Assembly: GCF_000177635.2 (NCBI RefSeq)
Contig: NC_014836.1
Span: 2,526,001 to 2,590,000 of the forward strand
DNA length: 64,000 nt
From: Desulfurispirillum indicum S5
Lineage (GTDB): Bacteria; Chrysiogenota; Chrysiogenetes; Chrysiogenales; Chrysiogenaceae
Direction: 5' to 3'
Made by a program: the position numbers and the translations under genes. Below, in pieces: positions 26,307 to 36,995 of the stretch. Positions within the stretch are counted from its first letter, which is position 1. Every line of letters begins with the position of its first letter. The notes below the pieces were generated by a model. The model did not search any database. It was not told the DNA's origin and saw only the letters and a program-made list of their open reading frames with translations.

Positions 26307-26340
26307 AAAAAAAGCACCCCCGCTCTCGCGCAGAGAGCGG
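26307..26340 (-). terminator. Intrinsic terminator/attenuator between TRAP genes
   Basis: On the minus strand CCGCTCTC-TGCGC-GAGAGCGG is followed by GGGTGCTTTTTTT. It lies between the binding-protein stop and the permease start, so partial termination would yield more binding protein than permease, the usual stoichiometry for such systems. Confidence 0.8.
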
Positions 26341-26377
26341 AAATGCTTCTTGTCATCCGTAAAGATCAGGCACTTGC

Positions 26378-27388
26378 TTAGCGCTGGTACTCCGGGGGGT
26401 ACACATCGGGATGCAGTTCAATGCCCAGCTCTTCGTAGTAGCGAATCGCGCCGGGGTGCATCCACATCCAGGTGTTGTTGACCACGTACTCTGCCAGGGT
26501 CTCCTTGGCAGCAGCGTGAGCCGTTACCATACGCTGGTGGTTGTCGAAAACACCCTTGACGATATCGTACACCAGGTCGTCGGGGAGATCTTTGCTGGCG
26601 ATAGCCATGTTCCAGATGCCCACAGTCTCAATGTCCTGGTCGAGGAAGTCATAGACGGAAGCGGGAATCACAGCGGGTGAGAAGTAGGGGTACTCTTTGA
26701 GGATTTTTTCGCGGTTGGCGCCATCAATGCCGAACATGGTGATGCGGCGCTGATTGGCCATTTCCAGAACAGCTCCAACGGGCAGGCCGGCGGCAAAGCT
26801 GTTGGCGTCAAGCTGGCCATCCATATGCTGTCCAACCAGGTCACTGATACCAGCGTGGCGTACGGTGGCATTGATGCCCAGCAGGTCAAGGAAACGGGGG
26901 TGGAAGGTACCGGCGGTTCCGCCCTGGGGACCAACGCCTACGCGCTTGCCAGCCAGATCATCAATCTTCGTGATACCAGAGTTCACGGTTGCCCACCACT
27001 GGGAGTAGGTGTTGTACATGGGGAAAATAGCGCGCACATTGCGGTGCTCAATACCATTGGTCCAGGCTTCGAGACCATACCAGGCTTCATAGGCGGGGCC
27101 CATGGTAACCATGCCCAGCTCCAGGTCGCCCATGTGAACCAGCTGCATATTGTGGTTGGGACCACCGGTTACCTCAACACCGGTGGGGATACCGGTTACA
27201 CTTTCAATAACCTGCGACCAGCCACCGCCATACACATAATAGGTTCCACCAATAGAGGCGGCTCCGATGGTCATGGACGTGGGACGCTGACCTTCAGCCT
27301 GCTGAGGATCACTGCTGCACCCGCTCAGGGCGAAGGCCATGGCCACAACGGCCAGGGCGATCCATTTAAAATGCTTTCCAACTGCCAT
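26378..27388 (-). CDS. TAXI-family TRAP solute-binding lipoprotein
   Basis: A 336-residue periplasmic binding protein. The start at 27388 is chosen because GGAGAAG lies upstream and it opens a signal peptide ending in lipobox LSGC (Cys24); the open frame extends further without homology. The TAXI signature region is IGAASIGGTYYVYGGGW, followed by GVEVTGGPNHNMQLV and RVGVGPQGGTAGTF. It ends in a proline-rich LHPDVYPPEYQR. A TAXI protein carried as a lipoprotein is tethered to the membrane. It is the first gene of the TRAP operon. Confidence 0.92.
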   Translation of the reverse strand: MAVGKHFKWIALAVVAMAFALSGCSSDPQQAEGQRPTSMTIGAASIGGTYYVYGGGWSQVIESVTGIPTGVEVTGGPNHNMQLVHMGDLELGMVTMGPAYEAWYGLEAWTNGIEHRNVRAIFPMYNTYSQWWATVNSGITKIDDLAGKRVGVGPQGGTAGTFHPRFLDLLGINATVRHAGISDLVGQHMDGQLDANSFAAGLPVGAVLEMANQRRITMFGIDGANREKILKEYPYFSPAVIPASVYDFLDQDIETVGIWNMAIASKDLPDDLVYDIVKGVFDNHQRMVTAHAAAKETLAEYVVNNTWMWMHPGAIRYYEELGIELHPDVYPPEYQR

Positions 27389-27836
27389 AGTAACTTCTCC
27401 TTTGAATTTGTCTTCTCCCGTAAGAGACATTTCATAATGTCGTTTTACCGTGAGTATATGGATCACGGCCCACGGGAACAAGTAAGATTTATACAAGTGC
27501 AGATATCAGGCTCTCACTGGCACATACCTCAGGTTTAACATCAGTATCCCCGTATTAGCCAACGCACCTGCACTATCAAACCTTATTCCATTATCATAGC
27601 AAAGATAATTGAACAATCAATGGAATCTTCCTCCCGCCTGAAGCTGCTGCGTCCCCTGAAGGCTGCCACACCGGTATCCGCGGCATCACGGACAAACATT
27701 TTCTCAAAAATCCCTGTTCATGCACGGGCTCTTCGGGCCAAAATCCATGAACATGCCGCGGGATGGGGAAAATTTTCACACAGTGTTCTGATACCGGCTC
27801 GTCGGTTTTCAGCAAGGTGTTTGACTGGATTTCCCA
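27389..27836. other. Divergent intergenic region upstream of rho and the TRAP operon
   Basis: About 450 bases without a gene I can support. Short frames on both strands lack motifs and good ribosome sites. It must hold the TRAP operon promoter (minus) and possibly leader elements of rho (plus). Confidence 0.4.
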
Positions 27837-27864
27837 TTGACTTTTCCCGGTACCCGTGTATATA
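27837..27864 (+). promoter_or_regulatory. Probable rho promoter
   Basis: TTGACT (27837-27842) and TATATA (27859-27864) with a 16-bp spacer give a strong-looking sigma-70 promoter. The implied untranslated leader to the rho ATG is about 70 bases. Confidence 0.6.
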
Positions 27865-27941
27865 TCCCCTTGTCGAATCACCCCTTCCCCTCACAGCTAT
27901 TCATCCGAACTTTCCCCCGTAATTATGGAGACTCATCCCCC

Positions 27942-29192
27942 ATGGATTTAAACGTACTCAAAGTCACTCCCATCAGTGAGCTGGTCGAGATGGCCCGCGA
28001 CGCCAATATAGAGGGAGTCAGTGTTCTCAAGCGCCAGGATCTGATTTTCAACCTGCTGATCAAGCACGCCAAGTCCGGCGGGCACATCTTCGGCGGCGGC
28101 GTTCTGGAAGTTCACCCCGACGGATTCGGCTTCCTGCGCGCCACCGACTACAATTACCTGCCCGGCCCCGACGATATCTACGTCTCCCCCAGTCAGATTA
28201 AGCGCTTCAGCATGCAGACCGGCGACACCATAGAAGGGGAGATCCGCCCGCCCAAGGAGGGGGAAAAATACTTCGCCCTGCTGCAGATCGAAAGCATCAA
28301 CTACGCCAGCCCGGAGCAGGCCAAAACCAAGGTGCTCTTCGACAACCTCACCCCCCTGCACCCCAATGAACGCATTCACCTGGAAATGCCCGGCAAGGAA
28401 AATATCTCCACCCGCCTGGTGGATATCATCGCCCCGGTGGGCAAAGGCCAGCGCGGCCTGATCGTCGCTCCGCCCAAAGCCGGCAAGACCGTTTTTCTGC
28501 AGAATATGGCCAACGCCATCGCCCATAACCACCCCGAAGCCCACCTGATCGTCCTGCTTATTGACGAGCGCCCCGAAGAAGTGACGGAGATGCAGCGCTC
28601 GGTCATCGGTGAAGTGGTCTCCTCCACCTTTGACGAACCGCCCACCCGCCACATTCAGGTGGCTGAAATGGTCATCGACAAGGCCAAGCGCCTGGTGGAG
28701 CACAAGAAGGATGTCATCATCCTGCTGGATTCCATCACCCGGCTGGCACGCGCCTACAACACGGTCATCCCCCACAGCGGGCGGGTGCTTTCCGGTGGTC
28801 TGGACGCCAATGCCCTGCATAAGCCCAAGCGTTTCCTGGGCGCGGCCCGCAATATCGAATTCGGCGGCTCCCTGACCATCCTGGCCACGGCCCTGGTGGA
28901 TACGGGATCAAAGATGGATGAAGTCATCTACGAGGAGTTCAAGAGTACCGGCAACATGGAGCTGTATCTGGATCGCGGACTGGCCGAACGCCGCATCTTC
29001 CCGGCCATCGACATCATGCGCAGCGGCACCCGCCGCGAAGAGCTGCTCTTTACCGAAGAAGAGCTGCGCAAATCCTGGATCATCCGCAAATTCCTGCAAT
29101 CCATGTCCACCCACGAAGCGGCAGATTTCATGATCGACCGCCTCAGCCATACCAAGAACAACCAGGAATTTTTTGACACCATGAACAAGTAG
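27942..29192 (+). CDS. rho: Transcription termination factor Rho
   Basis: A 416-residue hexameric RNA-dependent helicase. The start at 27942 fits the family N-terminus ([10 protein letters not shown]), although the ORF opens 35 codons earlier. The RNA-binding cold-shock-like domain has [21 protein letters not shown]. The motor has Walker [15 protein letters not shown], followed by [14 protein letters not shown] and [14 protein letters not shown]. The C-terminus ends in FFDTMNK. GGAG about 12 bases upstream is the likely ribosome site. Length and motifs are standard. Confidence 0.97.
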   Translation: MDLNVLKVTPISELVEMARDANIEGVSVLKRQDLIFNLLIKHAKSGGHIFGGGVLEVHPDGFGFLRATDYNYLPGPDDIYVSPSQIKRFSMQTGDTIEGEIRPPKEGEKYFALLQIESINYASPEQAKTKVLFDNLTPLHPNERIHLEMPGKENISTRLVDIIAPVGKGQRGLIVAPPKAGKTVFLQNMANAIAHNHPEAHLIVLLIDERPEEVTEMQRSVIGEVVSSTFDEPPTRHIQVAEMVIDKAKRLVEHKKDVIILLDSITRLARAYNTVIPHSGRVLSGGLDANALHKPKRFLGAARNIEFGGSLTILATALVDTGSKMDEVIYEEFKSTGNMELYLDRGLAERRIFPAIDIMRSGTRREELLFTEEELRKSWIIRKFLQSMSTHEAADFMIDRLSHTKNNQEFFDTMNK

Positions 29193-29217
29193 GGAAGTAA
29201 AAAGAGCAGAAAACTGC

Positions 29218-29246
29218 TTGCAAAAATCCACACAGATGTGATAGAT
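29218..29246 (+). promoter_or_regulatory. Possible rpmE promoter
   Basis: TTGCAA (29218-29223) and ATAGAT (29241-29246) are 17 bp apart, in the rho-rpmE gap. The match is moderate; rpmE could also be read from the rho transcript. Confidence 0.35.
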
Positions 29247-29313
29247 GATTGCGCTTGTGGGTTTTTCAGAGAAAACATCTTATGGATATGACGAATACAA
29301 GGAGTCAGGAAAC

Positions 29314-29520
29314 ATGAAGCAGGGCATCCACCCCCAGATGAATCAGATCAACGTTGAGTGCATGTGCGGCAACGTCATACAAACCCTTTCCACACGTTCC
29401 GATGAGTTCAAGCTCGACGTGTGCTCCAGCTGCCACCCCGTATTCACCGGGCAGGAGCGGGTCATGGATACCGCCGGTCGCGTTGAGCGCTTCCGCAAGA
29501 AGTACGCTAACAAGGGATAA
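29314..29520 (+). CDS. rpmE: Large-subunit ribosomal protein L31, zinc-binding type
   Basis: A 68-residue bL31. The start at 29314 has AAGGAG 10 nt upstream and matches the family start MKQGIHPQMN. The protein carries two cysteine pairs (CMCG and CSSCHP) of the zinc-containing form, plus HPVFTGQ and GRVERFRKKY. Zinc-free paralogues replace this form under zinc limitation in some bacteria; none is seen here. It lies between rho and thyX; rho-rpmE is a widespread pairing. Confidence 0.95.
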   Translation: MKQGIHPQMNQINVECMCGNVIQTLSTRSDEFKLDVCSSCHPVFTGQERVMDTAGRVERFRKKYANKG

Positions 29521-29558
29521 GGCACCGCCACTCTCTTGCCACTTCTTTTTCAGCTTAT

Positions 29559-29592
29559 CCCCGCAGCACTTCACCGCCGCGGGGTTTTTTCT
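29559..29592 (+). terminator. Intrinsic terminator after rpmE
   Basis: CCCCGC and GCGGGG pair across a 14-base loop, followed by TTTTTTCTT. The thyX start lies only 23 bp further on, so thyX needs its own promoter or read-through. Confidence 0.75.
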
Positions 29593-29614
29593 TATCAGGC
29601 TGCCGAGGTACCCT

Positions 29615-30307
29615 ATGAAAACACAGTGCAACGTTGTTCTCCTCAAGCACACCGAAGACCCTGAAGGTTCCGTATACGCGGCGGCGCGGCTCTGCTACAG
29701 CCCGGCCCACATTGAAGAGCTCATGGAAGCCAGCGCCACCGAGAAGCAGAAATTCGTCCAGAAGATCCGCGACCTCGGGCACCTGAGCGTCTTTGAGCAC
29801 GTCAGCTTCACCTTCGCCGTGGAAGGCATCTCGCGAGCCTGCTCCCACCAGCTGGTCCGCCATCGCCTGGCCAGCTACTCCCAGCAGTCCCAGCGCTATG
29901 TCCGCCAGGGACAGTTTTCCTATATTGAACCAGACAGCATGGCCGCCATGCCAGCAGGGTGGTTTGCCGAAAAGATGGCCACCATGCAGCGGTGGTACCA
30001 GGAAGCCCTGGATGCCGGACTGCCTGCCGAAGACGCTCGCTTCCTGCTGCCCAACGCCTGTGAAACCCGTATTATCCTGACCATGAACGCCCGCGAACTG
30101 ATGCTCTTTTTCAGCCTGCGCTGCTGCGAGCGGGCCCAGTGGGAGATCCGCGCCATGGCCGATCAGATGCTCGAACAGTGCAGAACCGTTTCGCCTGTCA
30201 TCTTTGCCGACGCGGGTCCCGGCTGCCTGCGTGGCCCCTGCCCCGAAGGCAGCATGTGCTGCGGCAAGACTGCCCAGGTACGGGAGCGTTATCGCGAAGG
30301 CTTGTGA
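29615..30307 (+). CDS. thyX: Flavin-dependent thymidylate synthase ThyX
   Basis: A 230-residue FAD enzyme making dTMP from dUMP with methylenetetrahydrofolate and NADPH. The signature RHRLASYSQQS (RHRx7S) is present, followed by QRYVRQGQF. ARLCYSPAH, LGHLSVFEHVSFTF and LRCCERAQWEIR are other family stretches. The start at 29615 follows GAGG and the L31 terminator; an upstream open frame overlapping rpmE is not plausible. The C-terminus has a short cysteine-rich tail (CLRGPCPEGSMCCGK). ThyX use is typical of many anaerobes and thermophiles. Confidence 0.95.
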   Translation: MKTQCNVVLLKHTEDPEGSVYAAARLCYSPAHIEELMEASATEKQKFVQKIRDLGHLSVFEHVSFTFAVEGISRACSHQLVRHRLASYSQQSQRYVRQGQFSYIEPDSMAAMPAGWFAEKMATMQRWYQEALDAGLPAEDARFLLPNACETRIILTMNARELMLFFSLRCCERAQWEIRAMADQMLEQCRTVSPVIFADAGPGCLRGPCPEGSMCCGKTAQVRERYREGL

Positions 30308-30349
30308 ATTGCGCGACTGCTGAAACAGCCGGGCGAAGTGAAGAGCGCG

Positions 30350-31096
30350 TCAGCGCCTGCGCTGCGCCATGTGATAAAGTACGATGGAAGTCGCCACAGC
30401 AGCGTTGAGGGACTCAACCCCCGCGTCCATGGGAATGGAAACCGACTGCTCACGCCAGCGGGCGGGAATGCCGGCGCCCTCAATGCCCGGCACCAGCATG
30501 GTGGGATCGCTGAAGACCGTTTCCGCAAGGGGCTTTCCTTCGGCGGAAAGACTGACGATCTGCCCCGGATACGGGAGATGGAAAATATCCTCCAGACGCG
30601 GACCCGCGAAGAAGCGACAGTGGAAAACCGCCCCCGCCGAAGCGCGGATGGCTTTGGGCAGAAAGGGGCTGGCGCACTGCTCCAGCAGGAGAATATCCCG
30701 CACCCCGAAGGCAACGCTGGAACGAAGAACACTGCCCACGTTCTCGGGATCCTGAAACGCCAGGGCCACGCAGGTGCCCACGGGCAGACTCCCAGCCCAC
30801 TCCACAGGCTGGGCGCAGCGCACCAGCACCAGGGGAAAATCCGTGCCACAGACATCCAGCTGACGAAAAAGCTCCGGCTCCAGCACCAGCCGGGAAACCG
30901 CGTTGAGCCCTTCGATGTTTTCATGGCGGCTGCTGGACACCAGTGCCAGCACTTCAGGACTGCCAGAAGCCAGGAGCTCGCGGACGATTTTCTCTCCGGA
31001 AACCAGAGCCTGCTGATATTTACGGATGCCACGCGCCTGCAGCAGGCGCAGCAGTTGACGATAGGTGGGATTGGCCGGACTGGTAATCAGCTTCAT
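30350..31096 (-). CDS. SpoU/TrmH-family RNA 2'-O-ribose methyltransferase
   Basis: A 248-residue SPOUT enzyme methylating a ribose 2'-hydroxyl in rRNA or tRNA. The three SpoU motifs are visible: PENVGSVLRSSVAFGV, VPGIEGAG and SIPMDAGVESLNAAVATSI, which together form the trefoil knot that binds SAM. An N-terminal substrate-binding part begins KLITSPANPTYRQLL. The start at 31096 follows AGAGGA; a frame open further upstream runs into the MITE-like repeat and is not used. It converges on thyX. The exact target nucleotide is not predictable. Confidence 0.9.
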   Translation of the reverse strand: MKLITSPANPTYRQLLRLLQARGIRKYQQALVSGEKIVRELLASGSPEVLALVSSSRHENIEGLNAVSRLVLEPELFRQLDVCGTDFPLVLVRCAQPVEWAGSLPVGTCVALAFQDPENVGSVLRSSVAFGVRDILLLEQCASPFLPKAIRASAGAVFHCRFFAGPRLEDIFHLPYPGQIVSLSAEGKPLAETVFSDPTMLVPGIEGAGIPARWREQSVSIPMDAGVESLNAAVATSIVLYHMAQRRR

Positions 31097-31130
31097 GAAA
31101 AATCCTCTGAATTCCATTCTTGCGTTACAA

Positions 31131-31917
31131 CTGACGTCTCGCATCTTGTCGTCTTGACTTAAGATACTGTTGCTCTGATGTTTGCCACGCAGAAACCGTA
31201 TTGATTTTGCGTGCTTGACTCATCTGGTATCTCTTTTCGTTTGTGGACATTGTCCTTTTTGACCGCGCAAAAAGGACACAAAAACGCGCCCCCCGAACGC
31301 CCGTTTTTCCGGCTCCTTTACTCGCCTGTTCTGGAGATCCGGCAGCAGGCTGCTCAAAGAGGCCCATCTGCTGCGTTGCCGGGCATCGCTCGTCACTGCG
31401 ACGTACAGGGAGTACGCCTCCCTCCTGCTTTGCCCGCGCCTTGCACCTGGGCCTCTTTGCGTTGCCTGACCCCTGCCTCCCTGCAGTGCTGCCGGACCAC
31501 TCACTTCCTGTGAGTGTCCCGTTCGGGTCTTGCCAGCCAGGCGTCGCACTCACCGGACGGGCTCAGGGGGGAACGGCCTGCTTCTGTCTCTCCCCCGTGT
31601 GCTGGCCCAGCCAGGACGCGCCGACTGGAACGCTATGGACCCGCAGGGTTGCCGCCACGACGGCGGCAACCGCAAACCAAAAGCCATGGAGGGCGGTTGT
31701 TTGCGGTCCCCAGTTCCAGGCAAGCGGACGGCTGAAAAGGACAGCACTGGGGGCCGCTTTTGCGCCACTTTTTGCGGGTAAAAAGTGGCAAAAGAAACTC
31801 ATAAACAGGGTGAGGGCAATGCCAAGCGACACAGTCTGTGCAGAACTATTTCCGCCATTCCAGCATGGCATCAGGGTCGATCCCGACACCCAGCTGTTTC
31901 GGGGATGCGAAAGCTGA
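31131..31917 (+). mobile_element. MITE-like repeat, copy B (787 bp, with nested insertion)
   Basis: Without the 132-bp insertion at 31346-31477 its length is about 655 bp, close to copies A and C. The ends are CTGACGTCTCGCA and, read inward from the right, roughly TCAGCTTTCGCA. GTTACAA at 31124-31130 is repeated at 31918-31924, an apparent 7-bp target duplication. Internal hairpins lie at 31252-31277 (GTCCTTTTTG/CAAAAAGGAC) and 31764-31789 (GCCACTTTTT/AAAAAGTGGC). No transposase is encoded. It sits just upstream of the RluA-type gene. Confidence 0.78.
31346..31477. repeat. Palindromic repeat nested in MITE copy B
   Basis: These 132 bases are absent from copies A and C at the same point. They begin CAGGCTGCTCAAAGAGGCCC and contain an 11-bp inverted repeat, AAAGAGGCCCA (31356-31366) and TGGGCCTCTTT (31448-31458). 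The beginning resembles 17208 onward. The sequence CATCTGCTGCGTTGC within it is reminiscent of widespread extragenic palindromic repeats. Confidence 0.6.
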
Positions 31918-31985
31918 GTTACAATACTATGACACAGAAAATCACCGGGTTCACCGGAAAACTCACCGGTGACGCGAGAGGAACC

Positions 31986-32732
31986 ATGAGCGCCACTGCC
32001 CACGATCCCGCCAGCTTCAGCCACCGTGAACTCCAGGTCTTGCACCAGGACAATCATACCATCGTGGTATTCAAGCCAGCCCGCGTTCCCGTGCAGTCCG
32101 ACAGCAGCGGTGACATCAGCCTGCTGGAAGTGGTGCGACAGTACATCGCTGCGGAATACCAGAAGCCAGGCAACGTCTTCGTGGGCATGGTTCAGCGGCT
32201 GGATCGTCCCGTCAGCGGGCTGGTGGTCTTCGCCCGCACTTCCAAAGGCGCGGCGCGCCTCTCGGAACAGCTTCGCCAGCATCGCATCTACAAACACTAC
32301 CTGGCCCTGGTCCATGGAGCACCCTCCGAAAGCGAGGGTACCCTGCGCCACCTGCTGGAGTACCGTGAAGGCACTGCCATAGCGGGGCGCCATGGACAGG
32401 GCAAAACCGCCGTGCTGCACTACCGGGTGCTGCAACACCTGCCCGATGCCAGCTTGCTGCATATACGCCTGGAGACGGGGCGTAAGCACCAGATCCGCTT
32501 CCAGCTCTCCAGGATCGGCTGCCCCATCCTGGGCGACCTGCGCTACGGCGCTCGCGCTCCACTACCCGATCAGTCCATCGCCCTGTGCGCCTGGGCCCTC
32601 TCCTATGAACATCCCACCAGTCGGCAGCCGATCATGGTGCGCCTGCCCGCCGGATTGCTGCCACAGGCCATACAGCCGCTGGCAGAAATACTGCCCGATC
32701 CATTTACCAAGGAGACACTCCATGAAGTATGA
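31986..32732 (+). CDS. RluA-family RNA pseudouridine synthase
   Basis: A 248-residue pseudouridine synthase. QRLDRPVSGLVVFA holds the catalytic aspartate (the HRLD-type motif, here QRLD), and ETGRKHQIRFQLSRIGCPILGD is the conserved second block. There is no S4 domain, so it resembles the shorter RluA/TruC-type enzymes. The start at 31986 has GAGAGGAA directly upstream; an in-frame ATG at 31929 is the alternative. It is the first gene of a long operon and overlaps recX by 11 bp. The target uridine is unknown. Confidence 0.88.
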   Translation: MSATAHDPASFSHRELQVLHQDNHTIVVFKPARVPVQSDSSGDISLLEVVRQYIAAEYQKPGNVFVGMVQRLDRPVSGLVVFARTSKGAARLSEQLRQHRIYKHYLALVHGAPSESEGTLRHLLEYREGTAIAGRHGQGKTAVLHYRVLQHLPDASLLHIRLETGRKHQIRFQLSRIGCPILGDLRYGARAPLPDQSIALCAWALSYEHPTSRQPIMVRLPAGLLPQAIQPLAEILPDPFTKETLHEV

Positions 32733-33186
32733 GGCTCCAGACGCAAAGCGGGGCTTTGTCTATGTGTGTCGCCTGCTCTCCCGACGCGGCTACCACAGCG
32801 CGGAGATCCGCCACAAACTACTGAGCAAGGGCTACAGCGAAGAGATGGCTGCCGATATCCTGGAGCAGGTCGGTGGGCTGCTCAACGATAAACTGTTCTT
32901 TGACGCCTTTGTATGGCAGCAGCTGGGCAAGCTGCATGGCACGGTGTATATGGAACACTCTCTGAGAATGAAGGATATCGCGTTGCCCACAGGCTGGGAT
33001 GAGCTGCGGGAGCGCCACTTTGCGGAACGTCTGGACGAACTGGCCCGCCGCGTTGCGCGCAAGTATCAGGAGGCCCTGCAGGAAGGGCGCTGGGCTCTGG
33101 AGCAGGCGTTATGGCGTCGCGGGTTTGACCAGCAGGAAATACTCCGGATCATGGAACGCATCGGGGAGCTGACCCATGAAGAGTGA
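32722..33186 (+). CDS. recX: RecX-family regulatory protein
   Basis: A 154-residue protein with the three-helix repeats of RecX, which binds RecA filaments and limits recombination. Visible stretches are LLSRRGYHSAEIRHKLLSKG, LLNDKLFFDAFVWQQLG and ALWRRGFDQQEILRIM. The start at 32722 follows AAGGAG; it overlaps the RluA-type gene by 11 bp and tilS by 11 bp, so all three are translationally coupled. recA is not in the window. Family identification rests on the repeat pattern. Confidence 0.75.
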   Translation: MKYEAPDAKRGFVYVCRLLSRRGYHSAEIRHKLLSKGYSEEMAADILEQVGGLLNDKLFFDAFVWQQLGKLHGTVYMEHSLRMKDIALPTGWDELRERHFAERLDELARRVARKYQEALQEGRWALEQALWRRGFDQQEILRIMERIGELTHEE

Positions 33187-34504
33187 GCTTGAGCGCCACT
33201 GCCATGGGGCCGTGGAACAGTATTGCCGCTGGAGTGGTTCTACCAGTATGGTCGTGGCCGTCAGCGGGGGAGTGGACTCCATGGTACTACTGCACCTGCT
33301 GGCAAAAATACAGCCCGAACTGAAGCTGAACCTTGTGGTGGCCCATCTTGAGCACGGCCTGCGCGGGGAAGAGTCCCGCGCCGACGCGCGCCTGGTAATC
33401 CAGACCTGCGAACGCCTCGGTATCCCCTGCTACGCCCGTTTTGTTGATGAGCACTTCTGGCAAAGGCAGGCGGGCAACTTCCAGGACAAAGCCCGCGCCC
33501 TGCGCTACACCTTTTTTCGCCAGGTGGGAACGGATTTTTTTTCAGGTCGGGCCTTTGCCATTGCCACCGCCATGACCCAGGATGACTGTCTGGAAAAGAT
33601 CTTCATGGATATCCTGCGCGGACGCAGCCTGCTGGGCAGTCTGAGCCATCAGCAACCCGACACACTGCGACCGCTGCGCACCATCAGCAAGGAAGCACTC
33701 ATCGCCTATGCCACCGGGCAACAGATCTCCTGGCGCGAAGACACCAGCAACCACCAGGATTCCTATCTGCGCAACCGCGTACGCAATCAGCTCATCCCTT
33801 TGCTCCGGGAGGAATTCGACTTTCAGAAATCCATACAAAGCCGCTTCATCACGGATATGGAGGAGGGGATGACGTTTCTGAGTGAACAGCTGGACGCCCT
33901 CTTCGCATCCTTACTCCGGGAAGGCTCTCTGCGTGTTTCGGATCTTCGTCAGCTGGCATCGTTCCCACAGCGACAGATATGTCTGCGCTTTCTGCAGCAC
34001 CACGGGATCCCTCCCAGCGAAGAAAAGCTGGCGCTCTTTATCCGTCTGCTGACAACAAAGGGTACGCGCTCCATGGATGCCGGAGGAGGCCGCCAGCTGG
34101 TGATTGCGTACGAAAATATCCGTGTCAGCGACCACAACGCTGTCGCGAAACCTGTAACACCATTGACTGTTGTCAGTTGCGGAGAGTTCTCCCTGAATGG
34201 AAAACAGCTTCGCCTGACACAATTTACCAGCCAGAGCGAAAAGAGGTTTTCTCTTCCCGCGAATCTTGTTATCTTTCCCCTGATTATCCGCAGCCGTCGC
34301 CCCGGTGACACCCTGGCCCTTCCCGGAGGCCATGTGAAACTCAAGAAGGCTCTGATAGACCGCAAGATTCCCCGCCAGATACGGGATTCGCTTGTGGTGG
34401 TGGAAAACCGTGCCAGCCAGATTATCTTTGTTGAAGGCATTGGTGCCATTCTCCCCCGAAAAAACTGTTCCGACACCCTGGAGTATACTGTTGAAATCCT
34501 ATGA
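33176..34504 (+). CDS. tilS: tRNA(Ile)-lysidine synthase TilS
   Basis: A 442-residue ATP-pyrophosphatase that attaches lysine to C34 of the minor isoleucine tRNA, changing its codon reading from AUG to AUA. The P-loop SGGVDS lies at residues 30-35, followed by VAHLEHGLRGEES, DKARALRYTFF and the second-domain LRNRVRNQLIPLL. The C-terminal domain has IIRSRRPGDTLALPGG, typical of long TilS forms. It overlaps recX upstream and hpt downstream; tilS-hpt-ftsH is a classic gene order. Confidence 0.95.
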   Translation: MKSELERHCHGAVEQYCRWSGSTSMVVAVSGGVDSMVLLHLLAKIQPELKLNLVVAHLEHGLRGEESRADARLVIQTCERLGIPCYARFVDEHFWQRQAGNFQDKARALRYTFFRQVGTDFFSGRAFAIATAMTQDDCLEKIFMDILRGRSLLGSLSHQQPDTLRPLRTISKEALIAYATGQQISWREDTSNHQDSYLRNRVRNQLIPLLREEFDFQKSIQSRFITDMEEGMTFLSEQLDALFASLLREGSLRVSDLRQLASFPQRQICLRFLQHHGIPPSEEKLALFIRLLTTKGTRSMDAGGGRQLVIAYENIRVSDHNAVAKPVTPLTVVSCGEFSLNGKQLRLTQFTSQSEKRFSLPANLVIFPLIIRSRRPGDTLALPGGHVKLKKALIDRKIPRQIRDSLVVVENRASQIIFVEGIGAILPRKNCSDTLEYTVEIL

Positions 34505-35027
34505 TATTCAGACCCTTATTCCTCCCCAGCAACTGCAGCAAACCATTGAGCGACTGGCCCGCGAAATCGCTGCGGACTACGAGGGGCAGTCACTGCTGCT
34601 GGTATGCATACTCAACGGTTCCTTCATCTTCACCGCCGATCTGGCCCGCGAGCTCTCCCGCCACAACCTGGAAGTGGAAGTGGACTTCATGAAGGTTTCA
34701 TCCTACGCCGACAGCGAATCCACCGGCTCGGTCAAGATGGACTTCGACATGAGCCGCTCCATTACGGGCCGCAATGTCCTGATTGTGGAGGATATCATCG
34801 ACACCGGCCGCACCCTGGAGCACCTGCTGCGCCTGCTGCGCACCCGTGATCCCCGCAGAATGGCCCTGTGCTGCCTGCTGGACAAACCTTCCCGAAGAGT
34901 CAACGGCCTGCAGGCCGACTACGTTGGCGAGGTCATCGACGATCTTTTCGTGGTTGGCTACGGACTCGACTATAATCACCGCTTCCGGGAGCTGCCCGGC
35001 ATCGGTATCATGAACATAGAGGAGTAA
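34491..35027 (+). CDS. hpt: Hypoxanthine phosphoribosyltransferase
   Basis: A 178-residue purine-salvage enzyme converting hypoxanthine (and often guanine) plus PRPP to nucleotides. The PRPP loop [14 protein letters not shown] is present, with [16 protein letters not shown] near the N-terminus and [19 protein letters not shown] near the end. No ATG occurs at the expected place. The start given is TTG at 34491, 14 bp inside tilS, with CTGGAG eight bases upstream; this gives the usual family length. An ATG at 34392 would add 33 residues without homology. Confidence 0.92.
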   Translation: MKSYDIQTLIPPQQLQQTIERLAREIAADYEGQSLLLVCILNGSFIFTADLARELSRHNLEVEVDFMKVSSYADSESTGSVKMDFDMSRSITGRNVLIVEDIIDTGRTLEHLLRLLRTRDPRRMALCCLLDKPSRRVNGLQADYVGEVIDDLFVVGYGLDYNHRFRELPGIGIMNIEE

Positions 35028-35031
35028 GACT

Positions 35032-36987
<1,956 letters not shown>

Positions 36988-36995
36988 AGGTTACC

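Noticed and set aside
27620-27922. 100-codon frame upstream of rho
   Set aside because: Serine/proline/arginine-rich without motif and without a ribosome site; it overlaps the rho promoter.
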